This document shows positions 1-7,809 of a stretch of 22,728 nucleotides of DNA, piece by piece; the first letter of the stretch is position 1; every line of letters starts with the position of its first letter. This stretch comes from a virus. A model generated the notes under the pieces. The model saw only the letters and a program-made list of their open reading frames with translations, did no database searches and was not told the origin of the DNA. A program made the position numbers and the translations under genes. The DNA lies in IMG/VR virus record IMGVR_UViG_3300043395_000309, positions 1-22,728 of that record, one strand, 5' to 3'.

Positions 1-242
1 GGCGTGAGCACTATCAGGCGGAGCTGGCAAAGCTGCAGGTGACGCAGCAACGGGGTGAGCTGGTGCCAGCTGAGGAGGTGAAGAAGGAAGCGTTTAAGGT
101 TGGCCGCGGCGTGCGTGAGGCGTTGGCTAATTTGGCCGACCGACTTAGCCATCAGCTGGCGGGTGAGACGGATCCGACGGTGATTCACCAGGTGCTGACG
201 CAGGAACATCGCAGTGCGCTGGTGGAGCTGTGTGATGGCTAA
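1..242 (+). CDS. terS: Terminase small subunit, C-terminal part (5' end outside window)
   Basis: This reading frame is open from the first bases and ends at 240-242, so only the last 79 or so residues are visible. Seen: a charged helical stretch (REHYQAELAKLQ), then GELVPAEEVKKEAFKVGRGV, REALANLADRL and a C-terminal helix near LTQEHRSALVEL. This pattern (GELV, a helix with GR.VR, then a LADRL-type helix) is the C-terminal end of Nu1/DUF1441-type small terminase subunits, which recognise the packaging site and recruit the large subunit. The missing N-terminus should carry the winged-helix DNA-binding domain. The stop lies 8 bases inside the start of the large-subunit gene, the usual terS-terL coupling. 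A GTG at 39 is an in-frame internal codon, not the start. Confidence 0.8.
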   Translation, partial: REHYQAELAKLQVTQQRGELVPAEEVKKEAFKVGRGVREALANLADRLSHQLAGETDPTVIHQVLTQEHRSALVELCDG

Positions 243-2094
243 CGCATGGCGCGATGGCTTCATCGATGGGCTGCGGCCTGAGCAGCCACTGACGGTTAGC
301 GAGTGGGCTGATCGTTATCGGCGGTTGAGCAGTAAGGCGAGTGCGGAGCCGGGGCCGTGGCGGACGGATCGGACGCCGTATCTACGAGAGCCGATGGACT
401 GCCTGAGCAGCGAGAGCACGGTGCAGCGGGTGGTGATGATGTTTGCTGCGCAGACGGGGAAGACAGAGGCGGGCAGCAACTGGCTGGGCTATGTGATCGA
501 CCATGCGCCGGGACCGATGTTGTGCGTGCAGCCAACGGTGGAGATGGCAAAGCGACTGAGTAAGCAGCGGCTGGAGAGCATGATCACGGAGACGCCGTGC
601 TTGGCAGAGAAGATCGCGCCGGCACGGGCGCGGGACTCTGGCAACACGATGTTCAGCAAGGAGTTCAGCGGCGGGATCATGCTGCTGACTGGGGCGAACA
701 GTGCAACAGGCTTGCGATCAGCGCCATGCCGGTATCTGTTCTGCGATGAGGTGGATGGATTTCCTAGCGATGTGGACGGTGAGGGCGATCCGGTTGCGTT
801 GGCGGAGCGACGGACGACGACGTTTGCGCGGCGCAAGATCCTGCTTACCAGCACGCCAACCGTGAAGGATTTCAGCCGGATCGAGGCGGAGTATTTGCGG
901 AGCGATCAGCGGCGGTTCTATGTGCCGTGCCCGAGCTGTGGCGCGATGGAGTGGTTGAAGTGGGGGCAGTTGAAGTGGGACGACGGCAGGCCGGAGACTG
1001 CGCGTTATCAGTGCGAGCACTGCGGCGAACGATTCGAGGAACTGCATAAGCCGGCGATGCTTCGCCGTGGCGAATGGCGTGCGACGGCACCGGCTGGTAA
1101 TGGCAGGACTGCTGGCTTTCAGCTCAGTGGGTTGTATAGCCCGCTGGGCTGGTGCAGCTGGGAGCAGCTGGTTGAGGACTTTCTAAGGGCCAAGGGCGAT
1201 GCGCCGGCGTTGAAGGCGTTTGTGAATACCCGGCTGGCGGAGACATGGGAGGAGGACTATGCGGCGAAGATCAGCGCCGATGGCTTGATGGAGCGGCGGC
1301 AGGATTACAGGAGCGGGCTGTGCCCTGCAGGTGTGGTGCTGCTGACTGCTGGCGTCGACGTGCAGGACAACCGGTTGGCGGTGAGCGTGTGGGGATGGGG
1401 CGAGGGCGAGACGGGCTGGCTGGTGTGGCACCAGGAACTAATGGGCGACCCGACGATGACGGAGGTGTGGAGCCAGCTGGATACAGTGCTGGCGACTGAG
1501 TGGGAACACGAGAGCGGCAAGACGTTGAAGATCGCGCAGATGGCGGTGGATTCTGGCGGCCACTGCACGCATGAGGTGTATCGGTATGTGCGCGACCGTG
1601 TGGGGCAAGGCGTGATTGCGATCAAGGGCAGCAGCCGGCGAAACAGCGCTGCCGTTGGCAAGGGCAGCAAGGTGGATGTGAACTGGCGTGGCCGGGTGAT
1701 CAAACGTGGCGTGACGCTGTATCAGCTGGGCACCGACACGATCAAGACAACTTTGTTTGGCCGGTTGCGCCATAACCAAGCGACGGGTGGGCTGCACTTC
1801 GGGATGGCTGCGGATGAGGATTACTTCAAGCAGGTGACCAGTGAACGGCAAGCGTTGCGATATCACCGCGGCTTTCCGATTCGGGAGTGGGTGAAGAAAG
1901 CGGGGGATCGAAACGAAGCGTTGGATTGCTTGGTGTATGGCTATGCGGCGATGTTGCTTTATGGGCGGCGGATGAATCAGGCAACGATGTGGGAACAGCT
2001 GAGAGTGCAGCTGGAAGAGGGCAAGAAAGCACCGCTAAGATCAAGGAAGAAAGCGGCGCCTGCCGCCCCGTCTGCGTTTGTCAGCAACTGGTAG
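235..2094 (+). CDS. terL: Terminase large subunit (lambda GpA family)
   Basis: ATPase and nuclease that cuts the concatemer and drives DNA into the prohead. I take ATG 235 as the start (619 residues) rather than the upstream GTG at 214, because MANAWRDGFIDGL fits a family N-terminus and gives a short overlap with terS. Visible: Walker A-like AAQTGKTE at residues 71-78, Walker B YLFCDEVD at 167-174, a STP coupling motif near 206-208, and a CPSC/CEHC zinc ribbon at 232-263 typical of GpA terminases. The RNase H-like nuclease has acidic residues D375 (GVDVQDNR), D439 (AVDSGG) and D564 (EALDCLVYG). The C-terminus is a basic and Ala/Pro-rich tail. GpA-type terminases usually belong to cos-type packaging, so a cos site is expected outside or near this end; I could not identify it. 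Confidence 0.96.
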   Translation: MANAWRDGFIDGLRPEQPLTVSEWADRYRRLSSKASAEPGPWRTDRTPYLREPMDCLSSESTVQRVVMMFAAQTGKTEAGSNWLGYVIDHAPGPMLCVQPTVEMAKRLSKQRLESMITETPCLAEKIAPARARDSGNTMFSKEFSGGIMLLTGANSATGLRSAPCRYLFCDEVDGFPSDVDGEGDPVALAERRTTTFARRKILLTSTPTVKDFSRIEAEYLRSDQRRFYVPCPSCGAMEWLKWGQLKWDDGRPETARYQCEHCGERFEELHKPAMLRRGEWRATAPAGNGRTAGFQLSGLYSPLGWCSWEQLVEDFLRAKGDAPALKAFVNTRLAETWEEDYAAKISADGLMERRQDYRSGLCPAGVVLLTAGVDVQDNRLAVSVWGWGEGETGWLVWHQELMGDPTMTEVWSQLDTVLATEWEHESGKTLKIAQMAVDSGGHCTHEVYRYVRDRVGQGVIAIKGSSRRNSAAVGKGSKVDVNWRGRVIKRGVTLYQLGTDTIKTTLFGRLRHNQATGGLHFGMAADEDYFKQVTSERQALRYHRGFPIREWVKKAGDRNEALDCLVYGYAAMLLYGRRMNQATMWEQLRVQLEEGKKAPLRSRKKAAPAAPSAFVSNW

Positions 2095-2097
2095 GCC

Positions 2098-2664
2098 GTG
2101 AACATCCCCAGCACAATTCAGGCCGGCGACACGATCCAGTGGCGGGACATTGAGGGTGCGGACAATTTGGGCAATGTGGTCAGCAGCGCGGACTATTCGC
2201 TGACCTATTGGCTGCGCACTAATACAGCAAGCGAAGGAAGCAGTGTTACGGGCACCGCCTATGGGACTGGGTGGGAGTTCACGATCAGCGCTGCGACCAG
2301 CGGCGGCTTTGACGCGGGCACCTGGTATTGGCAGGCGATTGCCAGCAAGGCTGGATCTGTAATCACGCTGGGCGCTGGCCAGCTGACGGTTGAGCGGGCA
2401 CTGAGCTATGCCGGCACACCGGGGGCATTTGATGGGCGCAGCCAAGCGCAGATTGATCTCGATGCTGTGCAGGCTGCGATCCGCACGATCATCAGCGGCG
2501 GCGCCAAGCAGTACACCATCGGCAGCCGCAGTTTCACCAAGCTGGATCTGGGTGAGCTAATGGAGCGTGAATCTAAGCTGAAGGCTGAGATCAAACGAGA
2601 GCAGATGGCGGAGCTGATCGCCAATGGTCTTGGCAATCCGCACAATCTGTTCGTGAGGTTCTGA
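2098..2664 (+). CDS. Head-tail connector: beta-sandwich N-terminus fused to gpW-like C-terminus
   Basis: 188 residues, starting with GTG three bases after the terL stop; no in-frame ATG fits better. Residues 1-100 look all-beta (AGDTIQWRDI, YSLTYWLRT, GTWYWQAIASKAGSVITLG). The last 75 or so residues are helical around a short beta hairpin (IDLDAVQAAIRTIISG, KQYTIGSRSFTKLDLGELM, ESKLKAEIKREQ), the organisation of lambda gpW. gpW is the small head-completion protein that sits under the portal and gives the tail a docking site. A gene of this two-part design between terminase and portal recurs in many siphophages, by my recollection. The stop overlaps the portal ATG by one base (TGATG), so the two are probably translated together. 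The role of the N-terminal beta domain is unknown. Confidence 0.7.
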   Translation: MNIPSTIQAGDTIQWRDIEGADNLGNVVSSADYSLTYWLRTNTASEGSSVTGTAYGTGWEFTISAATSGGFDAGTWYWQAIASKAGSVITLGAGQLTVERALSYAGTPGAFDGRSQAQIDLDAVQAAIRTIISGGAKQYTIGSRSFTKLDLGELMERESKLKAEIKREQMAELIANGLGNPHNLFVRF

Positions 2665-4244
2665 TGGGATTGCGCACGCGGCTGTTCAAGGCGATGGGAT
2701 TCGAGCCGGTGCGGCCGCGTGCTCGGGCGTACCAGGGTGCCCGCGTTAGCAGGCTGACCGCTGACTGGGTAACCAGCGGCACCAGTGCCGACAGCGAAAT
2801 TAAGAGCAGCTTTAAGGCGCTGCGTAATCGAGCGCGGCAGCTATGCCGTGATAACGACTATGCGCGGCAGGCGTTACGGGCGATCCAGAACAATGTGATC
2901 GGGCATGGCATCCGCCATCAGGGGCAGGTACGGATGCTGCGTGGCGGCAAGTTGGATGAGGCGATTAACGGCCAGATCCACGAGCAGTGGGAAAAGTGGA
3001 TGCACAAGAGCCGCTGTGATGTGAGCGGCATCCTTGGCTTTCACGATATTGAACGCTTGCTGGTGCGCAGCTTGGCTGAGAGCGGCGAAGTGTTCGTGCG
3101 GATGATCCGGCGTCCGTTCGGTGACAGCAAGGTGCCGTTCGCGTTGCAGGTGCTGGAGGCGGACTACCTGATCGATGACGACGTGCCGCAAGCCAAGGAT
3201 GGCAACACGGTGCGGATGGGCATCGAAGTTGATGGCTACCTACGGCCGCAGGCTTACCACTTCTATGCCAACCACCCTGGTGACAATTATGCGGGCCCGA
3301 ACCGCAGCAATGGCAAGCGCGTGCGAGTGCCTGCTGATGAGGTGATCCATCTGTTCCTGCCTGAGCGTCCGGGGCAGACCCGTGGCGTGACATGGTTCGC
3401 GTCGGCGCTGATGCGGTTGCACATGCTGCAGGGCTACGAGGAAGCCGAGGTGGTGCGTGCTCGGGCTAGCTCGGCGTTGATGGGATTCATCCAATCGCCA
3501 GAGGGCGAACTGGTGGGCGATGAGATTTACGAGGGTGAGCGCGTTAGCGAGTTTCAGCCTGGTGTGTTCAAGTATTTGGCGCCTGGTGAATCGGTATCGG
3601 TGCCAGATCTGAATGCACCTGATGGCCAGCTGGAACCATTCACGCGTTCGATGCTGCGTGCTGTGGCTGCTGGTGTCGGCGTGTCGTTCGAGAGCATCAG
3701 CAAGAACTTCTCAGAGAGCAACTACAGCAGCAGCCGTCTGAGCCTGCTTGAGGAGCGGGACACGTACCGCGTGCTGCAGCGGTACATGGTGGAGAACTTC
3801 CATCAGCAGGTGTTTGAGGCGTGGCTCGATATGGCTGTGCTGAGCGGTGCGCTGAGCCTCCCTGGTTATGAGACAAACCCGGATCGCTATCGCGCCAGCC
3901 GCTGGGTACCGCGCAGCTGGGAATGGGTGGATCCGCAGCGTGAGGTGGATGCCTACAAGACGGCCGTGCGCTGTGGCTTCAAGACCCTGGGGCAGGTAAT
4001 CGCTGAACAGGGCGGCGACCTTGAGGATGTGCTGGTGGCACGTCAGGCGGAACTGGCGATGTTGGATGAGATGGATATCGTCGTTGACACCGATCCAAGC
4101 GAAGTCAACAGTGGCGGTGGCGTGCAACCTCCGGTGAGCATGGGTGCAACGCCACCTTTTGATGAGACTCAACCACCATTGGAAGACGAAGGCTATGAAG
4201 AGCAATCGGTTCTAGAGGATCCAACGGAGGCGCCTGAAGATTGA
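2664..4244 (+). CDS. Portal protein (lambda gpB family)
   Basis: 526-residue dodecameric ring protein at the capsid vertex through which DNA enters and leaves. Family features: basic N-terminus (MGLRTRLFKAMGFEPVRPRA), then NDYARQALRAIQNNVIGHGI, a block with LAESGEVFVRMIRR and LEADYLI, the EVIHLFLPERPGQTRGVTWF segment, and the FESISKNFSESNYSSSRLSL motif. These are characteristic of gpB-type portals and match their usual length of about 500-550 residues. The C-terminal 60 residues are acidic and Pro-rich, a probable disordered tail facing the capsid lumen. Starts in a one-base overlap with the connector gene and ends in a one-base overlap with the capsid gene. No separate scaffold gene follows; that job probably falls to part of the next protein. 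Confidence 0.95.
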   Translation: MGLRTRLFKAMGFEPVRPRARAYQGARVSRLTADWVTSGTSADSEIKSSFKALRNRARQLCRDNDYARQALRAIQNNVIGHGIRHQGQVRMLRGGKLDEAINGQIHEQWEKWMHKSRCDVSGILGFHDIERLLVRSLAESGEVFVRMIRRPFGDSKVPFALQVLEADYLIDDDVPQAKDGNTVRMGIEVDGYLRPQAYHFYANHPGDNYAGPNRSNGKRVRVPADEVIHLFLPERPGQTRGVTWFASALMRLHMLQGYEEAEVVRARASSALMGFIQSPEGELVGDEIYEGERVSEFQPGVFKYLAPGESVSVPDLNAPDGQLEPFTRSMLRAVAAGVGVSFESISKNFSESNYSSSRLSLLEERDTYRVLQRYMVENFHQQVFEAWLDMAVLSGALSLPGYETNPDRYRASRWVPRSWEWVDPQREVDAYKTAVRCGFKTLGQVIAEQGGDLEDVLVARQAELAMLDEMDIVVDTDPSEVNSGGGVQPPVSMGATPPFDETQPPLEDEGYEEQSVLEDPTEAPED

Positions 4245-6301
4245 TGGAGACCACGGATAGAATCAAGGCATTGCAGGATAGAAAGATGGAAGAGGCACGG
4301 CCTTATCCCAACGAACATGCTGCACGGATGACAGATCCGGCGCAGTATGACGAACTGCGGCGAGAGAACAACGCTGGCGGTGAAGGCGTTGATTTTATCT
4401 ATGGCATCAAGGAAGGTGTCAGCGAGATACAGGCTGTGCGCTTTGATGCCCAGCAGTTCAGCGTTGAAGAGGCGCGGCAGTGGCTAGCCGATAACGCTAT
4501 GGATCCGATCATGTTTGAAGAGGCAACCGGCGAGCAGCGCGATATGCCCGGCATCGGCCGCCACCAGCGGGCTGAGATCACAACCTTTGATCAGGTTGAG
4601 GATCGCACCTATGAGTTTCCATTTAGCTCTGAGTTTCCTGTTGCCCGTTACTTCGGCAACGAGATTCTCAGCCATGAGGCCACGGCTGCCGATCTCAGCC
4701 GCCTGAACGATGGGGCACCGCTGCTGTTCAACCACAACCCGGATCGTGTGATCGGTGTTGTTGAACGCGCCTATATCGATGGCAAGAAACGTCGCGGCTA
4801 TGCACGTGTGCGGTTCAGCCGCAACCCTTTCGCTCAGGAAGTCCTGAGTGATGTGAAGGACGGCGTTCTACGCAACGTCTCCTTTGGCTACTCCATCGAC
4901 AAAATGGAGGAGCGCGGCAGTGGCGACTTTGTTGCTACTGCCTGGTCTCCTTATGAGGTTTCGGTTGTATCGGTGCCGGCTGACCCCGGCGTCGGTATTG
5001 GCCGATCCCTTGAGGCCGAGCAAGCTGCTCCGGCAGCACCTACACCCGATCCCATTCCTGAAATGGAAAACACCACCCCTGATCTGGCAGTGGTGCGGGC
5101 CGAAGCCGCTGAGGCTGAGCGCTCCCGCATCGCTGGCATCTCTGCACTGTGCGATAAGCACGACATGGCCGACCTCGGCCGCCAGCTGATCGAATCTGGT
5201 CGTTCTATCGACGAGGCTCGCGCTGCTGTGCTCGACAAACTCGACATTAAACAGGAGCCTGTGAACATGAGCGCCGCCGAAATCGGCCTGACTGAGAAGG
5301 AGAGCCGCAGCTTCTCCTTCCTGCGTGCCATTAACTATCTGGCCAACCCCACCGACCGCGCTGCCCGTGAGGCCGCTGCGTTCGAAATCGAGGCATCTGA
5401 GGCTGCAGCTTCCAAGCTTGGCCGCCAGTCCCGCGGTATCACCATTCCTCAGGATGTGCTGCGCCGTGACCTGAACGTCGGTGCTGCTACCGCTGGCGGC
5501 AACCTGGTTGCTACCGATCTGGACGCTGGCAGCTTCATCGATCTGCTGCGTAACGCCTCTGCCCTGGATCAGGCTGGCGCCACCGTGCTAACCGGTCTTA
5601 CCGGCAACGTGGCAATCCCCCGCCAGTCCGGCGCTGCTACCGCCTACTGGGTGGCTGAGTCTGGTGCTCCCACCGAGTCCCAGCAGACCGTGGATCAGGT
5701 GAGCCTGACTCCTAAGACTGTGGCCGCCTACACCGACTACAGCCGTCGCCTGATGATCCAGTCGTCCATCGACGTGGAGAACATGGTGCGCTCCGATCTG
5801 GCCAGCGTGCTTGCTCTCAAGATCGACCTGGCCGGTCTCTATGGCACCGGTTCCAGCGGCGAGCCCCTCGGCCTGAAGCTGACCACCGGCATCGGCACCG
5901 AGAACTTCGCTGCTGACGCTCCCACCTTCGCTGAGGTGGTGGCACTGGAGAGCGACGTGGCAACCGCCAACGCTCTGCTGGGTAGCCCCGTCTACCTGAT
6001 GAACGCTGCAATGCGTGGTTACCTGAAGACCACCAGCAAGGACACCGGTTCCGGCATGTTCATCATGGAAGGCGGCGAAGTGAACGGCTACACCGGCGTT
6101 CTCTCCAATCAAGTGGCAGCTGGCGATCTGTGGTTTGGCAACTTTGCCGACCTGATCATCGGTTACTTCTCCGGCCTGGACATCATGGTGGACCCCTACA
6201 CCAACAGCACCAGCGGCACCGTTCGCGTGGTTGCGATGCAGGATGTGGACATCGCTGTTCGCCATCCTGAATCCTTCAGCCGCGGCAACAACAACCTCTG
6301 A
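4244..6301 (+). CDS. Fused prohead protease and major capsid protein with N-terminal HAAR-type domain
   Basis: 685 residues from ATG 4244 (a TTG three bases earlier is less likely). Three parts can be read. Residues 1-95: PYPNEHAARMTDP and GGEGVDFIYGIKEG, then AVRFD and EEARQWL, a small domain I have seen attached to other phage head proteins; function unknown. Residues 105-255: U35-type prohead protease with LLFNHNPDRVIG (H164) and GVLRNVSFGYS (S213); E238 in YEVSVVSVPAD is the likely third catalytic residue. Residues 274-685: HK97-fold capsid protein with an acidic helical delta/scaffold-like stretch (274-340), then LVATDLDAGSFIDLLRNASA, VAIPRQSGAATAYWVAE, LYGTGSSGEPLGL and a C-terminal RHPESFSRG. 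The capsid part uses strongly C-ending codons, as expected of the most abundant virion protein. The protease probably cuts itself off and trims the delta region. Confidence 0.93.
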   Translation: METTDRIKALQDRKMEEARPYPNEHAARMTDPAQYDELRRENNAGGEGVDFIYGIKEGVSEIQAVRFDAQQFSVEEARQWLADNAMDPIMFEEATGEQRDMPGIGRHQRAEITTFDQVEDRTYEFPFSSEFPVARYFGNEILSHEATAADLSRLNDGAPLLFNHNPDRVIGVVERAYIDGKKRRGYARVRFSRNPFAQEVLSDVKDGVLRNVSFGYSIDKMEERGSGDFVATAWSPYEVSVVSVPADPGVGIGRSLEAEQAAPAAPTPDPIPEMENTTPDLAVVRAEAAEAERSRIAGISALCDKHDMADLGRQLIESGRSIDEARAAVLDKLDIKQEPVNMSAAEIGLTEKESRSFSFLRAINYLANPTDRAAREAAAFEIEASEAAASKLGRQSRGITIPQDVLRRDLNVGAATAGGNLVATDLDAGSFIDLLRNASALDQAGATVLTGLTGNVAIPRQSGAATAYWVAESGAPTESQQTVDQVSLTPKTVAAYTDYSRRLMIQSSIDVENMVRSDLASVLALKIDLAGLYGTGSSGEPLGLKLTTGIGTENFAADAPTFAEVVALESDVATANALLGSPVYLMNAAMRGYLKTTSKDTGSGMFIMEGGEVNGYTGVLSNQVAAGDLWFGNFADLIIGYFSGLDIMVDPYTNSTSGTVRVVAMQDVDIAVRHPESFSRGNNNL
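5253..5269 (+). promoter_or_regulatory. Possible internal ribosome binding site and start for free capsid protein
   Basis: Within the capsid fusion there is AGGAG at 5253-5257, then GTG at 5261-5263 and ATG at 5267-5269, both in frame. The ATG is 9 bases from the AGGAG. Initiation there would give a capsid protein of 344 residues beginning MSAAEIGLTEKES, without protease or most of the delta region. An earlier in-frame ATG at 5063 (MENTTPDL) has no such site. Inference only; AGGAG also occurs by chance in GC-rich genes. Confidence 0.35.
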
Positions 6302-6303
6302 TC

Positions 6304-6510
6304 ATGTTGATCCGCGTCCTTAGGCAGACCATGCTGAGCGGACGTGTGGCAAACGTCGGGGAAGTCCTAGAGGCTTCCCCCTCTGATGCCAGGCTTCTGA
6401 TCGGTATTGGCAAAGCTGTTGAAGCTGCTGCCGCACCTGTCAAGATTGAAGAGCCAGTAGAGGCTCCCACCCCTAAATCAGCGCCCAAGCGCAGGAGATC
6501 TACCCAATGA
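6304..6510 (+). CDS. Small head-region protein, function unknown
   Basis: 68 residues, starting two bases after the capsid stop and overlapping the next gene by four (ATGA). The N-terminal half is compact (MLIRVLRQTMLSGRVANVGE, then SDARLLIGIGKAVE), which recalls the short proteins with a GKAV motif often found just after capsid genes. The C-terminal third is Ala/Pro/Glu-rich and ends in the basic KSAPKRRRSTQ, so it is probably disordered and could touch DNA or the capsid interior. I do not know its role. Position suggests a minor head component or assembly helper. Confidence 0.75.
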   Translation: MLIRVLRQTMLSGRVANVGEVLEASPSDARLLIGIGKAVEAAAAPVKIEEPVEAPTPKSAPKRRRSTQ

Positions 6511-6896
6511 CCATCCACAACCTCGGATCGAAAACCGATCTGCTTGAGCTGCACAACAACGCAGTGGTTGCTTCCACTGGTGCCGGCACCCCCGCCAACG
6601 TTGATTTGGTGGATTATGAGGGTGACATTGCTTTTATCATCGATGCTGCTGCTGCCGGTTCTGGCGTCACTCTGACTGCCAAGATCCAGCACAGCAACAC
6701 CACCACTTCTGGCGATTTCGTCGACGTGACTGGTGGCGGCTTCACTGCTGCTGCTGCTAACACCGCGTTTCAAGAGAAGATCTACCTGAACAGCAACGAT
6801 CTTCGTCGTTACGTTCGCGTGCTCTTCACTGTTACCGGTGGCACTGGCACCGGTGCTGTTTCGGTGGTGGCCCTCGGCTCTAAGAAGTACAGCTGA
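6507..6896 (+). CDS. Probable head decoration or minor head protein
   Basis: 129 residues, almost entirely beta-prone. Seen: LVDYEGDIAFIIDAAAAGSG, LTAKIQHSNTTTSGDF, then FQEKIYLNSNDLRRYVRVLF and a final VVALGSKKYS. The pattern 'YEGD..F.ID', 'IQHS', 'RRYVRV' and a C-terminal GSKKY is a recurring phage protein placed between capsid and connector genes, usually left as hypothetical. By position and fold it may decorate the capsid surface, as gpD-like proteins do, but sequence alone does not prove it. Ala, Gly and Thr are abundant, with C-ending codons like the capsid gene, which fits high expression. It overlaps the next gene by one base. Confidence 0.7.
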   Translation: MTIHNLGSKTDLLELHNNAVVASTGAGTPANVDLVDYEGDIAFIIDAAAAGSGVTLTAKIQHSNTTTSGDFVDVTGGGFTAAAANTAFQEKIYLNSNDLRRYVRVLFTVTGGTGTGAVSVVALGSKKYS

Positions 6897-7174
6897 TGGC
6901 ACTCACGGAAGATCTCGATATCTTCCTGGCAGATTTCGGCGTCAGCTGCACAGCTGGCGCCGTTACTGCCCTGGGCATCTTGGACATGCCGAGCCAAGTA
7001 TTGGCTGACGGCATGGTGCTGAGTACTGATTACACACTGATGGCTAAGGCGTCCGATTTCGGAAACCTAAGCCGCGGCAGTTCAATTACCGTCGCAACGG
7101 TCGCCTACACCGTGCGTGACGTGATGCTGCTAGACGATGGCAAGTTTGTTCAGATCGGGCTTCAGAAAACATGA
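6896..7174 (+). CDS. Head-tail joining protein, lambda gpFII-like
   Basis: 92 residues. Seen: FGVSCTAGAVTALGILDMPS near the N-terminus, a beta segment ending TLMAKASDFGNLSRGSSITV, then VAYTVRDVMLLDDGKFVQIG at the C-terminus. This arrangement (a GI.D.P segment, a 'L..G..I.V' strand, 'Y.V.....DDG....I.L') matches the small gpFII/head-tail attachment family that completes the neck and joins head to tail. Its length is near that of lambda FII (117 residues), though shorter. Starts in a TGATG overlap and ends in a four-base overlap with the next gene. Divergence is high, so the assignment rests on motif spacing and position. Confidence 0.65.
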   Translation: MALTEDLDIFLADFGVSCTAGAVTALGILDMPSQVLADGMVLSTDYTLMAKASDFGNLSRGSSITVATVAYTVRDVMLLDDGKFVQIGLQKT

Positions 7175-7809
7175 GCAGCCCATTCAAGGTCAACAGCAAA
7201 AGCCAGTGGTCAACGCTGAATCCAGTGTTGATGGCAGGAGAGCCTGGCTTCGAAAGCATTGACAACAATCTGAAGATTGGCGACGGCAAGACGCCATGGA
7301 ATCAGCTTCCCTATTTCAGTGGGACTGGGTATTGGGCCAGCTTCTGGGATAGCACCTCGCAAACAGCGACGGCTAATACTCCAACCTCAATTCTGCTGCG
7401 CTCTGCTGATACCGATAATCGTGGCATCAACATTGCCAGTCAGTCTCGGATCACGGTTGACCATACGGGCATCTATAGCTTCACCTTCTCGATCCAGTTC
7501 AGCAATACCGACACCAGCATCCACGACATCAACGTATGGCTGCGCAAGAACGACAGCGGTGCGTCAGGTGATGTGCCCGCTAGTGACAGCAAGTTCAGCA
7601 TCATCTCAAGCCATGGCGGCACAGCTGGCAACGTGATCGGCACTGTGAACTTTGTGCTGAAGCTGCAGGCCCGTGACTACATCGAGTTGATCTGGGCGAC
7701 CAGTAATGCCGATGCCTACATTCACGCTGAGCCTGCGGCCACCAGTCCCTTCGCGCACCCGAGCGTTCCAGGCATTATCTGCACAGTGGTTCAGGTGGCA
7801 TCAGCATGA
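7171..7809 (+). CDS. Fibre-like protein: Mtd-type N-terminus plus C1q/TNF-like jelly roll, head-tail region
   Basis: 212 residues. Residues 8-48 (WSTLNPVLMAGEPGFESI, NLKIGDGKTPWNQLPY) are the small domain also seen at the start of many phage fibres, resembling the N-terminal domain of the major tropism determinant (Mtd). The rest resembles jelly-roll domains common in cyanophages: YWASFWDSTSQTATANTP, TGIYSFTFSIQFSN, INVWLRKNDSG, then a Pro/His-rich end and IICTVVQV. Such domains trimerise and often bind surfaces or glycans. It is unusual that a fibre-like gene sits between head-tail joining and tail terminator genes, so it may be a head fibre or neck whisker rather than a tail fibre. Overlaps both neighbours by four bases. 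Confidence 0.75.
   Translation: MSSPFKVNSKSQWSTLNPVLMAGEPGFESIDNNLKIGDGKTPWNQLPYFSGTGYWASFWDSTSQTATANTPTSILLRSADTDNRGINIASQSRITVDHTGIYSFTFSIQFSNTDTSIHDINVWLRKNDSGASGDVPASDSKFSIISSHGGTAGNVIGTVNFVLKLQARDYIELIWATSNADAYIHAEPAATSPFAHPSVPGIICTVVQVASA

Noticed and set aside
5588-6265. 225-residue minus-strand open frame inside the capsid gene
   Set aside because: It is antisense to the best-supported gene and is rich in His/Val/Gly as expected from reading C-ending codons backwards; no motifs.
6276-6902. 208-residue minus-strand open frame across the small head genes
   Set aside because: Ser/Val-rich antisense shadow of three coupled plus-strand genes.
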